Under the pieces are notes generated by a model. That model was not told the origin of the DNA, ran no database searches, and was given only the letters and a program-made list of their open reading frames with translations. A program made the position numbers and the translations under genes. This document shows, in pieces, positions 61,405 to 64,000 of a stretch of DNA of 64,000 bases. The stretch comes from JABSQH01 sp039177505 (GTDB lineage: Bacteria; Actinomycetota; Acidimicrobiia; Acidimicrobiales; Ilumatobacteraceae). Where the stretch lies: contig JBCDFR010000003.1 in assembly GCA_039177505.1 (NCBI GenBank), positions 1 through 64,000 of the forward strand, written 5' to 3'. Position 1 is the first letter of the stretch; every line of letters starts with the position of its first letter.

Positions 61405-63050
61405 TGTGGTCGGCCCTGCCAACGGGCTACGATCCGCTTGCGATCAGCCGCCTTCGCCGAGCGGTGTTCAGCGCACTCGATGCCCTGCACGCACTGCGGT
61501 GCGACGATCCACTGGCAGGGCACGCCTGTTCGGCAGTCCGTCTGATGCAGCAAAATCTCGAGGACCACTGGTTGGCGCTACTCGAAGAGATCATGCGCAG
61601 TGAAGCGATGATCGCGTGGACCGCTGCGGCGAACGATCCAGCCCGCGCTGCGTCGACCTCACTGCAGCGATGGATTGCCGATCGGACCGTCGGTCCGTCA
61701 GCCGGTCTCCTCGGACTCGCCGATGACGCCGACCTTCTGGCGCGGCTCGCTGCGATCGACTTCCCTCTCGACACGCGGGGCGGGTTCGATGCTGCCTCGA
61801 TCGTCGTCAACCGCGCGCTCGTCGACGAGATTGGCTTCCGTGCCCAGGATCCTCGTTTCGCAGACGAATTGGCCGCGCTGGCGCTCACCAACGCGACGTC
61901 GGTTGCCGCGCTCACCACAGCGCTCCCCGATGCGGCGCTCACGACGATCGCGATGCGGCTCTTGAGCAACGTGTCGTGGGTCGACGATGCACCCACGGCG
62001 GCCAGCGCCCACGGGGCGAGCGCAGTGATCGGACAGCTAGCCGACCGCGATCCAGCCGCGCTGCTGTCGGTGCTCACCGATCGCGACATGCTGATCACGC
62101 TCGGCACATGGCCGATGCTCGATCAGGAGATCATCGCCCGCGCGGTCGGCGCCGCATTACACGACGCCGTGATCGCCGAGCCCGGCCTCCTCGATCGAGG
62201 CCTCGACGCGGTTGCGACGATCGCCGCGCTCGCACCGACGACGTTCGACGACGGCATGCGGCCCGGTCTGGCGACCGGCGTCGCCGCTGCGCTCCCCGTG
62301 TACCTCCCCGCAATCGGACCAGCGATCCGAAACGAAGGCACCGAACCGGTGCGCGTCGTCGGTGCCAACGGACCACGGACGCTCGCGACCTACGACGAGC
62401 TCCGTGAGTTGATCGGCGCACTCGGACGCCACGACGAAGCACTGGTCATCGTGGCCATGAGTCTTGCCGCCTACACGATCGACGTCATCGCCGAGGCGGG
62501 ACCCGACCTCGCAACAGCCCCCGGGGTCGAATACCCGGCGCAGGTCGCCGACCTGGTGCGCGATGCACTCGACGACGAACACCGCGAGGCGGCCGCATCG
62601 ACCGCTACCTCGATCGCCGCGCAGCGGCAACACCGCTCCCTGCTCGGCGCTGCAGCGACCGTCGTCGTCAATGCAACCCAGGTCTCACGTGTGCTCCGCA
62701 CGGTGACCTCGTTCAGCCTCGGGCCGATCGATGCACAGGACCCGAGCAGCGTCGTTGCGCTCCCGGATCGGTCGATCACCGCGGAGATCTACGACACCAT
62801 CACCGTCGAGACGCTGCGGGTGGCGGCAGCCACCGAACACCTCGAGCTTGACCCGACCGACCGGCAGACACTCGTCGCCGCCATTGCGCTCGTCGACGCG
62901 GCCGGCGACGACCTTGGGATGCGCCGACGGGCGATCATCGATGCCGAGTACGTCGCACGACAAGTCCCCGCAGCAGGCGGATTCCTCAGTGCCGCCCGTC
63001 AACGCAGCGGCGTCGACGAGCTCCGCGAAGACCGTCGACCCGACGACTGA
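61404..63050 (+). CDS. Large helical protein of unknown function paired with the WXG-like protein
   Basis: 548 residues from the ATG at 61404 (a GTG at 61401 is directly before it), translationally coupled to the WXG-like gene. Almost entirely Ala/Leu/Asp-rich alpha helices, with no signal peptide or convincing membrane span and no enzyme motif that I recognise. The N-terminal about 70 residues (YDPLAISRLRRAVFSALDAL...) form another long helical pair. Could be a partner, substrate or scaffold of the WXG-like protein. The end converges on an MDMPI-like gene through a hairpin. Confidence 0.72.
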   Translation: MWSALPTGYDPLAISRLRRAVFSALDALHALRCDDPLAGHACSAVRLMQQNLEDHWLALLEEIMRSEAMIAWTAAANDPARAASTSLQRWIADRTVGPSAGLLGLADDADLLARLAAIDFPLDTRGGFDAASIVVNRALVDEIGFRAQDPRFADELAALALTNATSVAALTTALPDAALTTIAMRLLSNVSWVDDAPTAASAHGASAVIGQLADRDPAALLSVLTDRDMLITLGTWPMLDQEIIARAVGAALHDAVIAEPGLLDRGLDAVATIAALAPTTFDDGMRPGLATGVAAALPVYLPAIGPAIRNEGTEPVRVVGANGPRTLATYDELRELIGALGRHDEALVIVAMSLAAYTIDVIAEAGPDLATAPGVEYPAQVADLVRDALDDEHREAAASTATSIAAQRQHRSLLGAAATVVVNATQVSRVLRTVTSFSLGPIDAQDPSSVVALPDRSITAEIYDTITVETLRVAAATEHLELDPTDRQTLVAAIALVDAAGDDLGMRRRAIIDAEYVARQVPAAGGFLSAARQRSGVDELREDRRPDD

Positions 63051-63063
63051 CCGCCGATCGAGC

Positions 63064-63081
63064 AGCCCATGGCGATGGGCT
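63064..63081. terminator. Hairpin in convergent gap
   Basis: AGCCCAT-GGCG-ATGGGCT, a seven-base perfect stem that fills most of the 30-base gap between the convergent genes ending at 63050 and 63081. Confidence 0.5.
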
Positions 63082-63734
63082 CAGAACACGTCTGCGGAGC
63101 CCAGACCGTCGATCTCGCCACGACCGGTCAGCCAGGCGAGACGCTCCGGTGGCGACGACCGTCGGGCGGCGGCAGGGATCTCCGTCATGCCCATCGGCTG
63201 CCGTGCCTTCCACAACATCTCCAGCCGCGCCAGTTCCAGGCGGATGTACAGCGCTGGCAACTGCTCGAACCCGAACCCGATATCGAGGTCGATGTGGTGC
63301 AACAACACCTCGCGCGACCGTAGAAACGGGAGCTCGCGCAGCGGCACCTCGGCACCGTGAGACAGCCGCCCACGCCCCTCCCACGATGACGCCGCCCACA
63401 TCGACTCGAGCTGCCACACCGATCTCCGCAGCGCATCGATGTGTTCCGCTGCCGATCGACTGGCCGCCTCCTCGATCTCCGCCGTCCGTTGACTGTGGCC
63501 TCCGGGATACTGCTCCCCGACGTCGCCGCCCGCTGCCGCACTGAAGAGCCGGGTATGACCGTCGCCGGAGTTGGTGATGTGCGCCAGCACATGTCCGATC
63601 GACCACTCCGGCAGCGCCGACGGCGCGAATACCTCGAGATCGTCGCGCCGCCCGTCGAGCGCTGCGAGTAGCTGCTGGTGAGCGCCGGCTGCGAGCTCCA
63701 CATCACGGTCGAGATCGCGTCCGACGGCGGGCAT
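63081..63734 (-). CDS. Mycothiol-dependent maleylpyruvate isomerase/DinB-like protein
   Basis: 217 residues from the ATG at 63734. The DinB-type four-helix bundle has the metal-binding histidines expected of the MDMPI N-terminal domain: LPEWSIGHVLAHITNSGDGH and SREVLLHHIDLDIGF. Actinobacterial members use mycothiol as cofactor, for example in maleylpyruvate isomerisation or detoxification; the substrate here is unknown. Confidence 0.84.
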   Translation of the reverse strand: MPAVGRDLDRDVELAAGAHQQLLAALDGRRDDLEVFAPSALPEWSIGHVLAHITNSGDGHTRLFSAAAGGDVGEQYPGGHSQRTAEIEEAASRSAAEHIDALRRSVWQLESMWAASSWEGRGRLSHGAEVPLRELPFLRSREVLLHHIDLDIGFGFEQLPALYIRLELARLEMLWKARQPMGMTEIPAAARRSSPPERLAWLTGRGEIDGLGSADVF

Positions 63735-63811
63735 CGCCGCAGCGTAACGGCGACCGGCACCCGGCAACATGGCCACTGAAACCGGTGGCGGAACGTGGCA
63801 GGCTGTGCGCC

Positions 63812-64000
63812 ATGCAACTGGGAATGGTCGGACTGGGTCGAATGGGCGCCAACATGGTGCGCCGACTCCATGCGCACGGACACGACTGCGTGGCGTACGA
63901 CGTCGCCGAGGCGCCCATCGCCGAACTCGAGTCCGAAGGTGTCACCGGCGCCCGCACGCTCGAAGAGCTCGTCGGGAAACTCGATGCGCCGCGGTCGATC
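63812..64000 (+). CDS. gnd: 6-phosphogluconate dehydrogenase, decarboxylating (partial)
   Basis: 63 codons visible; the gene runs off the right edge. MQLGMVGLGRMGANMVRRL is the start of the NADP-binding Rossmann domain, and VAYDV ends strand 2. It is most likely 6-phosphogluconate dehydrogenase of the pentose phosphate pathway, although related beta-hydroxyacid dehydrogenases share this N-terminus. Confidence 0.8.
   Translation, partial: MQLGMVGLGRMGANMVRRLHAHGHDCVAYDVAEAPIAELESEGVTGARTLEELVGKLDAPRSI

Noticed and set aside
1..64000. tRNA, rRNA, IS or phage features
   Set aside because: No cloverleaf, rRNA segment, transposase, integrase or terminal inverted repeats were seen by eye; a tRNAscan or IS search would be decisive.

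Overview
The window is high-GC DNA packed with genes on both strands. It looks chromosomal and comes from an actinobacterium, most likely the Acidimicrobiia (Ilumatobacter-like). Supporting this are frequent GTG/TTG starts with few strong ribosome-binding sites, many 1-4 base start/stop overlaps, a mycothiol-type DinB/MDMPI protein, a wax-ester/diacylglycerol acyltransferase, a decayed DUF222/HNH gene, and an iscS-mnmA / metE-like-ligA order that resembles mycobacteria. The lineage is an inference. I see no rRNA, tRNA, CRISPR array, insertion sequence, integrase or phage gene, and no stretch above about 300 bases without a gene or gene remnant.

Layout. 1-2.5 kb: a PASTA-domain kinase-like protein, cut by the left edge and with a defective catalytic loop, divergent from a small membrane protein. 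2.5-9 kb: ligA, a MetE-like protein, mnmA and a cysteine desulfurase (sulfur transfer to tRNA, DNA repair). 9-19.6 kb: metabolic genes (methyltransferase, SDR, dxs, double GNAT, enoyl-CoA hydratase, hisN, a PLP trans-sulfuration enzyme, Nfu, surE). 19.6-28 kb: DUF3179 lipoprotein, msrB, a metallo-hydrolase, a second crotonase, a frameshifted zinc-free alcohol dehydrogenase, three P-loop/2H small enzymes and a GNAT. 28-32.5 kb: a DUF222/HNH pseudogene and the long helicase hrpA. 32.5-39.3 kb: spondin-like secreted protein, phosphoesterase, an ArsR-SRPBCC pair, two SGNH hydrolases around tesB, and a Crp-type regulator with two matching operators.

39.4-48.7 kb: lipid genes (WS/DGAT acyltransferase, HAD-PlsC fusion), then two divergent kinase-like membrane proteins (a flippase-like/kinase fusion and a UbiB homologue), then a Baeyer-Villiger type monooxygenase. 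48.7-53.7 kb: SRPBCC, AcuI-like reductase, HxlR regulator, a broken lipoprotein, LLM oxidoreductase plus MOSC pair, TauE-like permease. 53.7-61 kb: a secreted DUF3048 protein with three internal repeats, then a TPP-riboswitch-controlled thiamine operon thiN-thiB-thiP-thiQ that combines uptake with direct pyrophosphorylation, then a lipoprotein. 61-64 kb: a WXG100-like small protein coupled to a large helical protein of unknown function, an MDMPI-like protein, and the start of gnd.

The best candidates for follow-up are the WXG-like pair at 61.1-63.1 kb, the Crp regulator with two near-consensus operators and a matching recognition helix, the divergent kinase-like membrane pair at 42.4-46.8 kb, the triplicated DUF3048 protein, and the PASTA pseudokinase. 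Two genes carry apparent frameshifts (about 24,870 and about 50,950), which may be real decay or sequence errors.
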